From positions 1 through 64,000 of the forward strand of contig JACCGJ010015422.1 in NCBI GenBank assembly GCA_013407085.1: DNA of 64,000 bases. Direction: 5' to 3'. Positions 1-12,200 of this stretch are shown here, piece after piece. This DNA is from Atriophallophorus winterbourni (lineage: Eukaryota > Platyhelminthes > Trematoda > Plagiorchiida > Microphallidae). Within the stretch, counting starts at the first letter, position 1. Each line of letters starts with the position of its first letter. Position numbers and translations under genes: made by a program. A model generated the notes under the pieces. That model did no database searches and had not been told where the DNA came from. It worked only from the letters and a program-made list of their open reading frames with translations.

Positions 1-178
1 CCAGGCCAGTAAATTCAGCATTCAATATTCAATTCCGCTTTTGTATTGTGAGAAATTCAATTTAGACTCTAACCTAATTCAGCATCATGTCATTTAAACG
101 CCTGCGAATGAAACCATTGGAAGTCGCAAGGTGATTATCTTTGAGCTACCATCTTTTCCTCTATTTAAAACATTACAG

Positions 179-261
179 ATCTCCTGTCCCACCGAGAAGG
201 ATTTTGCGAGGTGCGTATTTTTCGGCTCCGATGGCCGGGTCTTTTATTTGACAGACACAGG
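179..261 (+). CDS. WDR6: WDR6 copy 1, first exon in window
   Basis: Same 83 bases as 38662-38744. Opens in phase 0 after acceptor aaacattacag and has no initiator, so it is an internal exon. Confidence 0.7.
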
Positions 262-3200
262 GTAAGTCTTGTCTGGTCGTTTATAGCAGATAACTACGTT
301 TTTGTCAAATGTACGAATTTGATAAACAGTTAGACATTCAAACCAACCTCAAGCGATGGCACACTGGAGTTTCCTCACCATTTTTATCGCTTATATCTAC
401 TTAGTTCTGGGTAAACTGGCAGCATCTTATCCCACGTTCGGTCTAAATGTGCGTTACTTTACCTGTCTCCAAGCTCGTGGTTTCATTCAAACATACATAC
501 CCGCGTCGCAGTACCAGCTTTCTCCGAACTTTATGGAATATGAAGTAGGGTCACGCATTCACATTCCTATTGTAGTTTCACTGTTTTATTTGTTATGAAC
601 TTCCTGGCACACTATATCACTCTGTACACTTCTGGATGCTGCATGGTTCATTGATTCTGAGAAATGACATTGCTTCGCCCGCCGGTGATGCTTCAACGAA
701 CGTCTTGTCTACCTTACTGTCAGCAATTCGCTGTTCCCTTTGTATTCCGTGTACAACGAACTTCTGCTCGCATTGTGATCATTTTGGTCGAGTCGATCCC
801 TCACTGGGTAATCTGACATAATTGTAAATACGTTATCTTTCTATAATCTTACATTTTTGCGAAATTAGATGTACTACGTTCATTCTCCTGAGTTGAACTA
901 ATAAAACCATACAATAATGGTTGCTTTCGCTAAGGTATGGTAACTAATAATATTCCCTACTTCGGTGTAGGCAACCGGGTAGTATCATGCCTACTTTCAA
1001 CGATGGCGATGATGACAACGCTTTGTACCCCCCCCCTTCTCGCTTTGTACATCTCATTGTTTATGTTGAACGGCACCATATCTGTATCAGGTTGTGCAAA
1101 TATAATAATAATAATAACTGAGAGCTTCGTCCTGATTGTCCAGCCCATGACAACCTTTTGCTTTCTATTCAACTGTATGGCACTTTCCTACTCCCGGATT
1201 TATCTTTGTGACTACTCATCAGTACCAAGTCCATAGAAATATTCACAAAATTGATCATTCCGGTCTATCGTGGAAGGACTGCACTCGAGTTTCACTATTA
1301 TTTGAGCTCACCAGCAGTGTATATCCTCTGCCTCGAGTGGGACTCCAAACCCAGACTGTCATCATTATAATCACATTGCACTGCTGATGAGCTAAAATTT
1401 GAGCGAAATTCGAGCCTGGGGTTTCCATTACAAACCGGTGTGATCAAATTTGAAAATAATTTTTAGGAATTGGTACCAATGAGTGGTTACACACATAAAG
1501 AACAAATTCTCCACCAAATGCTAATAATCCAGGCTTCACAATGATGCCGGTGAGATTTACATGGCTGATGCTGTCATGTTGACACAACCTCAGTAAATTA
1601 GCTGTTATCACGCGCCTCAAATTTGGTCAAACATCTTAGCATATCTATTCTTATTTTCTTTATATATTTACTTAGTGGCGTCATTCGTTATTATTAGATC
1701 CAAATTTTGTACATGCGGCTTGTTTTCCAGAAATATCTTCACTACCACTGGATCATCCCAGAGCATGCTTTGCGATCCACTTGCGGTTGATCCATTTGCA
1801 ACAGCAGTCAGCCCGGAATCGTTTGAATCAACGCCCGACAACCGAGGAGACTTGTCCATCCTTCGCGATTTGATCTCTTCAAAGAAAGCTGTTTTTACTA
1901 GCCGAACCACATCAGCGACTAATAAATCACGCACGATCGTGGCTATCGGTGACACACAGGGACACCTTGGTTTATTTCGTATGGTCACGAGTAGGTCGCT
2001 TATCTTTGACTTGTGTGCCATTGGTCGTCTCATTGGCAGTTAACGCTTGCCCACAGATGTTTTATTGTACAATAGTTATCTCCTTCGCAGGTAACTCCGT
2101 GCTAAATTAATTTGCCACCGCTACAGAACTACATCTGGAAACACACTGGAGTCTTACTACCATTTCTATTTCCCCCGTCATATCTGTCTAGGCCTGGGCA
2201 ATCTGACAGTATCTCAGCCCACGTGCAGCCTCGGACTGTGCGGCACTTTGCCTGGATCAGGCTTTTGCTTTCATACCATACCATACCATTTTAAGTTTTA
2301 GTTTAGGTTTAATTTCTTAAATGTGTCTATGCCTGGGCATCCTGAAAGTATCTTAGCTCATCTGCAATCTACAATCACACCGCATTTCGCGTGGATTCAG
2401 GCTTGTGAATTTTTGCATACAGCTAACGCTCAGTCACCAAATGCGGTGGCCAATGTGTGTATATGTATAAAAACATAAACATAATCCAGGCAAAGTGCCG
2501 CACAGTATTAGTCTGCACGTGGGTTAAGATACTGTCAGATTTCTAATGTCTAGACAGCGTGTTTAATCATGAAGCTCACTACCGGTTGCAAATCAATATA
2601 GCACGATGTTAACGGTACAGTACTGCACGATCGCACAGCCGTGCGGTGGCCAATATTGAGCGATTGCTGCTTTGCTGTCAACCAGCTTCATCGACCTTGG
2701 CGTTACTGAAGTTTAACCTCGATGTCGCATGAAGGTAAGACTTTTTTATCTGTGACATCTAGTCTCCGTGATAGTTAGTGCTCCATATCTCTCGGGACCA
2801 CGTGGCCTGCTTCAATCGAGGATGTGTCAAATGCTATGGGACGCGTTTATAATTTTTTGATTAGGTTATCCATTCGTTTTCATAAGTTTAGCGTTGGTGC
2901 TGATCACATTCCCGCTCACTTAATAATCGGATACCCAGGTAGTATCTCAGTCCATGTACAGTCGATTGCGTGGAACTTTGCCTGCCTCCTGGCTCGTGAT
3001 CTCATGCATGCACCTATACATACCGTATATACATACGTACACACATACATACATACATACATAAACACACATAAATACTTAGCGGTAGAATCTGTTACTT
3101 ATTTTTCTCTGGTTCCTGTAGCCTTTTGACATCCCAAGCCACGTTAAATCTCCCAGCCCGACTCTACTGACGTCAGGTTTGTTTCAAATGGTTTATGCCC

Positions 3201-6200
3201 TAGCTTCGTTTGTTGTTTCCCAATTTAGATCGACCTCTTTGTAATAGAAATTCATCAGCCATCCGAGCTTGATTGAATGTATTCCTCATTGCTCTTATTT
3301 CCAGATTACCCCTATCTACTTTGCATTGGCTTTTCGCTTTTGGATCACAAAGTGATGAAACTGGTTTGGCTAACAGAAACGTGTTTTCTAGTCTGCACTC
3401 TAGAGGGGCCCGCAGTGAGTTTTCACCAACTTTTCGATCAACTTATCTGCGATTAAATATCTGCTAAATGTAACCACCGGTTATTATATCCCTGCTTGTG
3501 TGGCAAACACCGTTTTTATCCGTCACTCTGAGGTGCCTACGCCTAGAATCAAACGTACATTCAAGCAAGTGTTGTGAACTAATAGAGCATGACAGCTTTC
3601 TTGCGGTTTACACTGTCACGCATCGCCACAACAGCTATACTCAGTGGTGCTTTCCACGAACTAGCCGATCAAGCTTCATAGCTTATTACTCTTTGGGGTA
3701 CGAGCTACCTGTCAGTATCAGATCTCTCATGCAATCTTGAATTTGAGAATACAAACTGCTTCTGAACTGCATCAGCCTCCACTCAAAACAAACTATCACG
3801 TACATTATGGGGGGGTAGATGATAAACCTAATGCTAAATTCCTTGTCTTTAACGTTCCTCGCCGATCACAGCAGCTCGTTCGCTTTCAAATCCATATTGG
3901 AAAGTGACCGATGAAACGAGTCATCGTTTTTTTCAAAAAAAAAACGTAGGCTTTATTTTCAATAATAATAATAATAACTAACATGTACTCCTGGATCACC
4001 ATGGTCGTTCGAATGAATATTTTTACACCTGTTCTTAGTTCACTGCTCGTTCTAATGTCTACCAGTGTTAATCATTCCGGTTAAAATATCAAATGGTTTC
4101 TAATTCGTAATCACGATAAAACGCTTCTGCTAAATTGATATTATATTTCACATCATGTATACCTGATGAAGGCGACCGTTAGATGTAGGCTTGTTGTATT
4201 TTTCATTTGTTCTATTATAACGCTCCTCGGTAATCAGAATTCTGGAGACAAATTTTTAAAGGATATGGTGTTTGATGTTGCGATACAAGGAGATGGACAA
4301 GTCTATTAAATTTGTTGGCTTACGCGTAACCAAATAATCGATTGCTTTTTGATGGCATGTAAAGCCACCGGCGTGATATTCACCGCGGTAGGTTTCTGTG
4401 CAGCAGCCATTGTGGCCATTGGGATATAACGGGCGTCAGCTTACTGATATCTTCTCTAATATTGCTGATATTTTTGTTAGATATGGAATTAAAAATGGAT
4501 TGGCAGAGCAGCTGTCTACAGAATGGAGAATGGTCGTATTCTGAAAGGTCTACTCTATGGTGATTTGAAATCAGAAAGTCGACCATTGGGCAGATCGCAC
4601 TTACAGTACAAAGACATTTGAAAAAAGGGATATGAAAGCTCTTGGCATCGACCCAGCGATTTAGGATTAATTTGTTCTTGACCGCTTACTTCTGACGCAT
4701 TGTGTAACGCGTCGTAGGCAAGCTGTAGAGGAGTAGATGCAGCTCTTGGCTGCTGAACGCAGATCGCGCCGCCGGCATACAACTGATGCCGATCGAACAA
4801 GTACTGTCTATCCCTACGAGCGTTGCGGGAGAGTGCTCCTTCGGAATCGGACAGTTTAGTCATTCGAGAGGCTGAGCAGCATGAAAATATCTTGCGATTG
4901 TGATGTACATGCATGGTCAACATCGACCGAAGGACGCCAACAGGGTTAAAATCACCTTGGTTAAGGATGCATCCACTGCATGGATGTACAAACGTGCAGT
5001 GTTCTATACTCCGTAGGTACACTGTAATCAATTGGTTACTACCGATAATGAGTTGCATATTAAAATACCTTGGAGTGCAGTCTATATCTCTTGCATACTA
5101 TATGACAGTAATCCTGAGACAACGTCATTACTTACTGCTTCGATCCTCTATTCAGCCCCGCACTTTGGGTAACATCTTGCGTGTCCGATGGTTACGCGGC
5201 TTGTGTGTTGTTTACTAAATGATAAACTGACGTATGCTTTTGTATGTAGCATTATAAAAGAAGAAAACTTATCTTTGTGCTGACCGCATCGGAGCCATTT
5301 GTTAACCTGAGCTTATTTTGCATTGTTTGGTAATACCTCTCAACTCCTCAATTTTGACATTGAGAACCACTGCCTTTCAAATGCATTCTCTAACCGAATT
5401 GTAGATTATGTTAACCACTGGTCAACTGGTCATTCTGCAACTCCCGCGTGAATCTTTTATGCCATGGGCGACTGCCGCTTGCTCATTACGTGTCCATGCG
5501 TCTTCTTCGACTGCTTCTGAGTGCGATACGATCGTCGTCGGTAATCGTGATGGCGTGCTCTACACCTTCACGCTTAAAGTAAGTCCTTCGGACGTGCAAT
5601 CGCACAGCACTTTTGTGTTGTATGGGTAACACCGTGCTAAATTGATTTGCCGCTGGTAATGAGCTACATTTAAATACACGCTGGTGTCCCACTGCCATTG
5701 CTATTTTCCTTAGCAACCTGACAGTATCTTAGCCCATGTGCAGTGTCTGACTGTGCGGCACTTTTCCTAGATCAGGCTTTTGTTTTCATATATACATATA
5801 TTCCTTATTTCTTGGGAGTTAGCCTTATTTGCTCAATGATGTTGTATGGACGCACAAGTATACTACACTTAGCTTGTTCTAAGACGCTGCTACCACTGGA
5901 CAACGATTTATCTTTTCATTGTTTAACAAACCTAAGACTGTATGGGAACAGGTAGTAATAATTAATTAACAGTTTGTGTTAAAACGACCCACATACTTTA
6001 GACAACTAAGCAATTAGCGCCAAATCGGCTGAACCATGAACCAAAGTGGATTTACGTCGACTCAAATTTGTTCTTGAAAGCCGTGTTCCGATATATTGTC
6101 ACTAGTTCTTAGCTGTTGGTTGTTTCACCAGGGATGTGTCCCATGCCTCCAATCTTGAGCATGAAACCCGCAATGAAGTGTAAGTGTGGAGATGCGAAGA

Positions 6201-9200
6201 ACAAAAAATATTGGTCTTTGCTCTGCGTCTGAGCGCCGGGGTTTGCTGTACAAAGCCGATTTATCAGTGCCTTTGAAGTCTAACATTGTTTAGAATTTTA
6301 CAATTATTTCAAACCTCATTGAACCTAAGCTTAATGTCTTCTCCTGATGAAGGCCAACAGTCCCAAAACGGTTGTGGAGTTCAAGTGCAGGGTGTGAGCA
6401 ACCTAGAAAACTGAGCGTGAATTGTTTGAACAAACGTGCTTGAAATGTATCTTGAGTTGTGAAAAGTTGGTTTTTATGACTGCTCACTTTTTGCAGTTAC
6501 TGTGCATCTGCCCTGCACAGGAAACGCCTCAAAATCAGATTTTGAAAAAAATAAGTTGAAATTATTAGCCTTTTGTTGCTCCTTTGGCGGCATCCTGATT
6601 GTCTACAGTGTGTACGTCGAGGGCATTTGTGAGCTAGGCATGGTATCGTTGAGCACGTTTCCTGCCTGTGTGATAGAGTCGTCTGCGTATGCTCTCGGGT
6701 TAACTCGAGTTCTAGGTTGCTACGCATTCATCATCGTGATGTAATCTAATACTGGACTGTACTAAAGCGCCCGTTGCATTTTCGGTAGCTACTTTCGTGT
6801 CCTTCTTTGTTTATTTAAGGATATTGCAGTTTGCTTGTAGCATTCGGACTGGACGCATACATGTTCCTTCGTGTATGATTGCAATATACTAATTGGCTAA
6901 AAACTGTCTACTTGCTTCTTGCGTTGCATTAACTTTAAAACTCTAAAGGATTGGTCGAGCAGTCATGCGCAGGAATTGACACCATCATGGAAGGTACGGT
7001 GTTGTCACGAACGTGGGGTGTGTACCTCGGTATGTGCTGTTCCCCGTTCCACCCAGCCGGCCGTTTTGTCGTGTGGCAAAACCCAGGGAGATATTCGTTT
7101 GTGGTTCGTGGATCCGATCGACGGTCGACTGACCTTGAACGCTGTTATCCCCGGCTTGGATGCTTTAACTTGGGTCGAGAAGCTTTTCGTCGACGTTGAG
7201 GGTAGTTTGTTTGCTCTCGGATTTCAGTCGGTGAGTGACATCTTATCAGCGGCTATTTCTTCATTCGGGTTCCGTTTTTGCTTACTCGTGCATACCACTT
7301 GCTTCAGGAAAACTTCAAGGTCTGTCGGCTCGATCGAAAGAATTCAGGCCACCATCAATCTGAGCGCGCGATCTGCTTTGAAGGTCGAGCTGTGCTGCAA
7401 ATACCTTGTGGGGGTGGCAATCGCTATTGGGATTTTTGGATGTCTAATTCTCCTCAAAAGATACCTTCCGCGCTAGCTGTCATAAGTCGCGGACACGTGC
7501 GAATAACCGAAACCGTGCTATCAGCTGACGATGCAAATTTATCCTTGAAGGTAATCGGCGTTCGTGTTATAGTCGTTCTGCCTCTTCTCTATCAAACATT
7601 TGGAGTGTTTGTTTACGTCTGACTTCTGCTTTTTTGAAATGTACGGTCTTGTATGATATTATTCCATCAGCTTTTCCGAGCGGTCAATCGTAAGTTGATC
7701 GATCATTCGAAGCGGGTCGCTACTGTTTTCACCGCACTCTGTCCACTGGATAATGAAATATCACTATCGGTTATGAGTCCTTGCTCTATGAGTTTCTAGT
7801 GCCGTGTAATCTTGAACTGATGCGTATTGCAGTTGCTGTTCGAATACTCTATCATTCAAATACTGCTGCTCCTTGCCACAATCACGCCGCTTTCTATCTC
7901 ACAATTCAACGCAATATTTGATTGGATATTTTAACCTCGCTGTCGTTGTGTAACGCCTGTTTGCTTTTGTCTCGAAACTATTGTCGGATTGATACATGTA
8001 TTTTTCGGACGAAGCGACAGCTGTCATGTTTTTACACCAAGCAACTGATGGGCTGGTTCGGTCCTGTGTTTATTGAAATTGTTGAGTGAAAATGGCGACC
8101 GAAATTTCAAAACATTACATTGCGTCACACTTATTGTCTGCCCTCGTCCGTTCGTGGCAGTGAAATACTTTGCACCGGTTGCCAATGGGATATTACTTTT
8201 GGCGCTGTTCAGTTTATTACGTGCACCCGGCATTCACCTGCATGTGCAGCTGCAACCGTACTAAATTGATCTGCCTCCGGTAGTGAGCTTCGTGCTGAAA
8301 CCCGCTGGAGTGTCACTTCCCTTTTCTTATATTCGTCTAGCCCTGGGCAACGTGGCAGCATCTTAGCCTACTTGTAGTCTCTGAATGTGCGGCAGTTTGT
8401 CTGGATTTTGGCTTGTGATATAATGCATACATACATCTCATACATACACCGCACGACCGGTTTTACGCGGTGTGTACAAATCCGGTAGGGACCGTACGAT
8501 GAGGATCTGCATGCCTTAATCTAACAGTAGAGAAATGGTAAACATGGCCTGAGGTTGTAAGCCACTGTTGGAAAAAGCGTACACGACGAACCTGTGCTTG
8601 TGTGGAGTCGCTTGATTTCAAATTTGTGAATTCATAAAGGCATGCGAACTGCATTATAATTTCGACACATCTAACATTGATTAAGTAGCATGATTTGTGT
8701 TTTCGTCACGCGGGGTGAAAATGTTTAGATTCTACTTTACATAATTGCTTTTGAGGTGCATTTCATGACGTATCATCGTTTATATTCAAATCAAAACGAA
8801 AAATTCTAGTAACTTCAACAACTGCTGTCATTTAGAAAATAATAGCCACATTTATTTCCGAAGTGACAGCTTCTGTGTGCTGCCGGAAGTCAGTTGGCGT
8901 AGGTACATCATGGTAGTTTTTCTTGAATAGTAAACCGAAGTTTTCACTAACGTTATGCTCATCTCGCCATGAAATTTATGGTTCTATGCATTTGGTCCAG
9001 AAAGGCTTCTGTTTAAAATCTCCGTAATCTTCGTTTTGTGGTCGATTTCTATCCTCACTGCTTGTTTATAATAGAGCTCATCCGTGTGGTACCTATGAAA
9101 TCTAGATATATGGCATAGATAACAGCACACTGAATGAATTTCAACTGCAATGAACTACAGTCTGAGTAACATAATGGCTTTCCTTGTTTCCTCTAGATCT

Positions 9201-12200
9201 GGCTAGCTAGGCAATATCTCAATCTACATGCAGTCTATTAGGTTATGTTTTGCCTTCCCCGTAATTCCATGACTTTCACTCTCGTGGCTCATAGACAAGA
9301 ACGGCGACATATTAACACTCGTTGAGTCAGTAGCAAGTGCTCAGAGACAGCTGATTTCTGATCGTAATCGTATCACGCATGCCCCTCTAGTGTTACTTAT
9401 TGACCGCACATGCACAGTAGTTTTCTAACCACCATCCACTCCGAGTACAATGATTGATGGTGGCCATTACCTAGTTTGGTATAAACATCGATTACACTGC
9501 AATGTTCGTAGGCCGATTCGCCATATATCATATCATGCTCCCGGTTAATATAAACAAACTATTTTTAAATGTCATGCACCCGAATGCTTTTACAGCCTGC
9601 GCTTCATGGTCGGGACATCAATTGTTGCATTTTGTTCAGCTTTCCGAGTGAATCCCCCGGGGCAAACAAGCGTGGTTAGTAACTCTTTTTATGCGACAAC
9701 TTTGCTTGTTTAATTTTCTTTTTGTATTTACTATCCAACAGCTGTGGTAAATGGAAATAGAGCGGTAACGATTCACAATGCTCAACCTACATTCAGCCGC
9801 GGAGACTGTATTGCAGCTGATAATGTTTTGTCATTTTCATACGTTCGGTCTCAGTTTCTAAACATGATTACATTTGTCTGTGTACCCATTACTTTACTCA
9901 TTATTCACCTTGTGTATTAATCGATACGACGAAAGTTGGGCGTTCCACACCTCACGTATTAATACGGCTGTGAAATCGTGCAGCACTTCTGTGCTATGCA
10001 GCTAACACCGGGTTAAATTGATGTGCCATCGGTAGTGAGCTGCATGCGAATACACGCTGGAGTCTCACTGCTATTTCTGTGATCATATCTGTCTTGGCCT
10101 TGGCAACCCGACGGTATCTTGGCCCACGTGCAGTTAATGACTTGGTGGTACTGGATCAGGGTTGTGATTTTATGCATACATGGGAGGGACAAGACGTAGT
10201 CGCGATGATGGTGAATTTCGATGATACGTTTAAACAATTATCGACTGGTGTTAGAACACGTTATATTTCAGCAAAATTTTGGCACTAACGAATCATGATT
10301 TTGTGCATTATACTTTCTGCGGTACAATTGAATGCTGAATCTGGAAAAGGTTTTCAAGAGATCAAAAAAATCGCGACCACGAGATCGCACAGTTTGATCA
10401 TATCCCCCCCGGCGTGCAGATGGTATAGCAATCAGCGGAGTTTTTGATGCATCCCCCTGGAATCATCAAATATCCCACCCGACTCTTGGTGAAATCGTGG
10501 CGAAAATAATCAACCATCATGCAAGAATGTTTGACAATCTTTTGGGCAGTCCAATTTCGGTATAATGTCATACCATACGTCTTCACCATGGCTGATCTTG
10601 TTGAAAGATCACAGAGAATAGTCGGGGCTCTTTACTAGTTCACTTTACGTACTGTACGCACGTACCTCACTATGGGTGTCATAGATATAACTTATTCGAC
10701 AGTATTGCGTTGGATTAGAATCTGGTGTAAACTGCGATTTCCAACCCCATCTTTGGTAACCTGAACGATCTTTTTGTAAATCTGGAACCGTTATTTTTGG
10801 CTCCTAATGACATATATTTCTATAAACATTAATGATAACGGCGGTCATTTTGGTTGCCGCTGCAATCCGGGCTGAACAACGTTTTCGAGAGAGAGTTGCA
10901 AGCACCTGACACCTTCGAGCTAATTCACGTCGCCATTCAGTGTTTAAAAATGAGTGGCATGAACCATCTATTTCGACCAAAATCCTTGATTGCTCTTTGG
11001 AGAATCCCCAACTTTAGTAAACTCATTGACAGACTACACTGCGAAAATATGTGAGCCTAGTTACACAAGCAATCGAAAATTTTGCTAATTCCCGTTCGAA
11101 ATGTACACTGTTGTTAGGTCACACGAGGTTTATCACCGTCCACTCAATCTAACACTGACACTTCGCAAAAGCGCTAGAATCACAGCTTTTCGTTGCACTC
11201 TGCCTTAAATGTCGCTGATTTACATCTATAACCTTCTTGCCTTCACTTTTATACAAGGTTGAAAAAAAGAACACGAAATTTTTCGCTTCGCGTCTTCCTT
11301 TAATCTTGATTAATCCCGTTTTTAAAGCCTACCTTATGATTAACAAACCGTGGTGACGTGTAAGCTTGCCAATAGCACACTTCGCTTTGTCTTGTCGAAA
11401 TCACTTCAGAGTTCAAGGTTTTTCTTATCTCTCAGGTAGATCAGTAAACCTCAAATTCTCTATGTTAGGCGCAAAAAATAGGTCGTTCGTTTTCGCCGCA
11501 GTCTTCTCGGATCAGTGATACGCTGTTATTTTATTTGTCTATTCGCGGTTTCCATCTTTTCTCGGTAATTTTCTTGAACATTTTACCGACAAATACGTGC
11601 ATCATTCACTCGGGACAGAGCAATTTATGGTCCATCTTTACATTTCACTGTCCGAAATGCCATCGTGCGTCTTTTTCCAACGCACCATAAGTGACGTTTG
11701 TCGTACACTTTTTTGGTGAACTGTCTACCATCAGCTGCTTTCTGTTTCATTGAAAGTCAAAATTAGTGGGGCGCTGTTCCCACGAATTATTCTTTACGTA
11801 ATCGATTGTCCTTGCATACACGCTGTAACTGAGAATTCGCTGGGGATGTTGTGTGAGAACCTCCTATTCGAGATTTTAGTCGCGTAGACTTGAAAATTAT
11901 GTTCTGAAATGTGAATTTGACAAACAATTTTTATTTGTGAAGAGTTTTATAGCTTGATTTGCAAGCTAAACTTACTACCGATATTGAAGAGAATATCATC
12001 GTTATTTTTCCTATGATATTCATGGGATAATCGAGTTATTGTGATCGGCTCTACGCCAACTCAATACCGGAATCTATAACTAATAGGTTATTTGTTGAAC
12101 TTCGCATAAAATCGGGCAAAACACTTTTGGGATACTGCCGTCGAAGTCTAGAATGAGCATAAGCGTGAATGCGAATAACCACCCAATGAGTGCTGCTTTC

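Noticed and set aside
87..130. Possible start exon MSFKRLRMKPLEVA before exon 179-261
   Set aside because: It would end in phase 2 while the next exon needs phase 0, and in the other copy the same sequence follows seven in-phase upstream exons, so it is intronic.
1668..2033. 121-codon minus-strand frame (and 39956-40333)
   Set aside because: Antisense of WDR6 exon 2; splice phases and WD pattern support the plus strand.
3251..3262. CTGATGA on the minus strand as another hammerhead core
   Set aside because: No GAAA or pairing arms follow at suitable distance.
4160..4185. CTGATGAAGGCGACCG as a hammerhead (and at about 42611)
   Set aside because: No GAAA and no helix II or cleavage triplet; probably part of an old repeat end.
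4555..5058. 167-codon minus-strand frame (and 43282-43785)
   Set aside because: Antisense of a plus-strand LINE C-terminus; the sense strand carries the zinc-finger-like CGREC motif.
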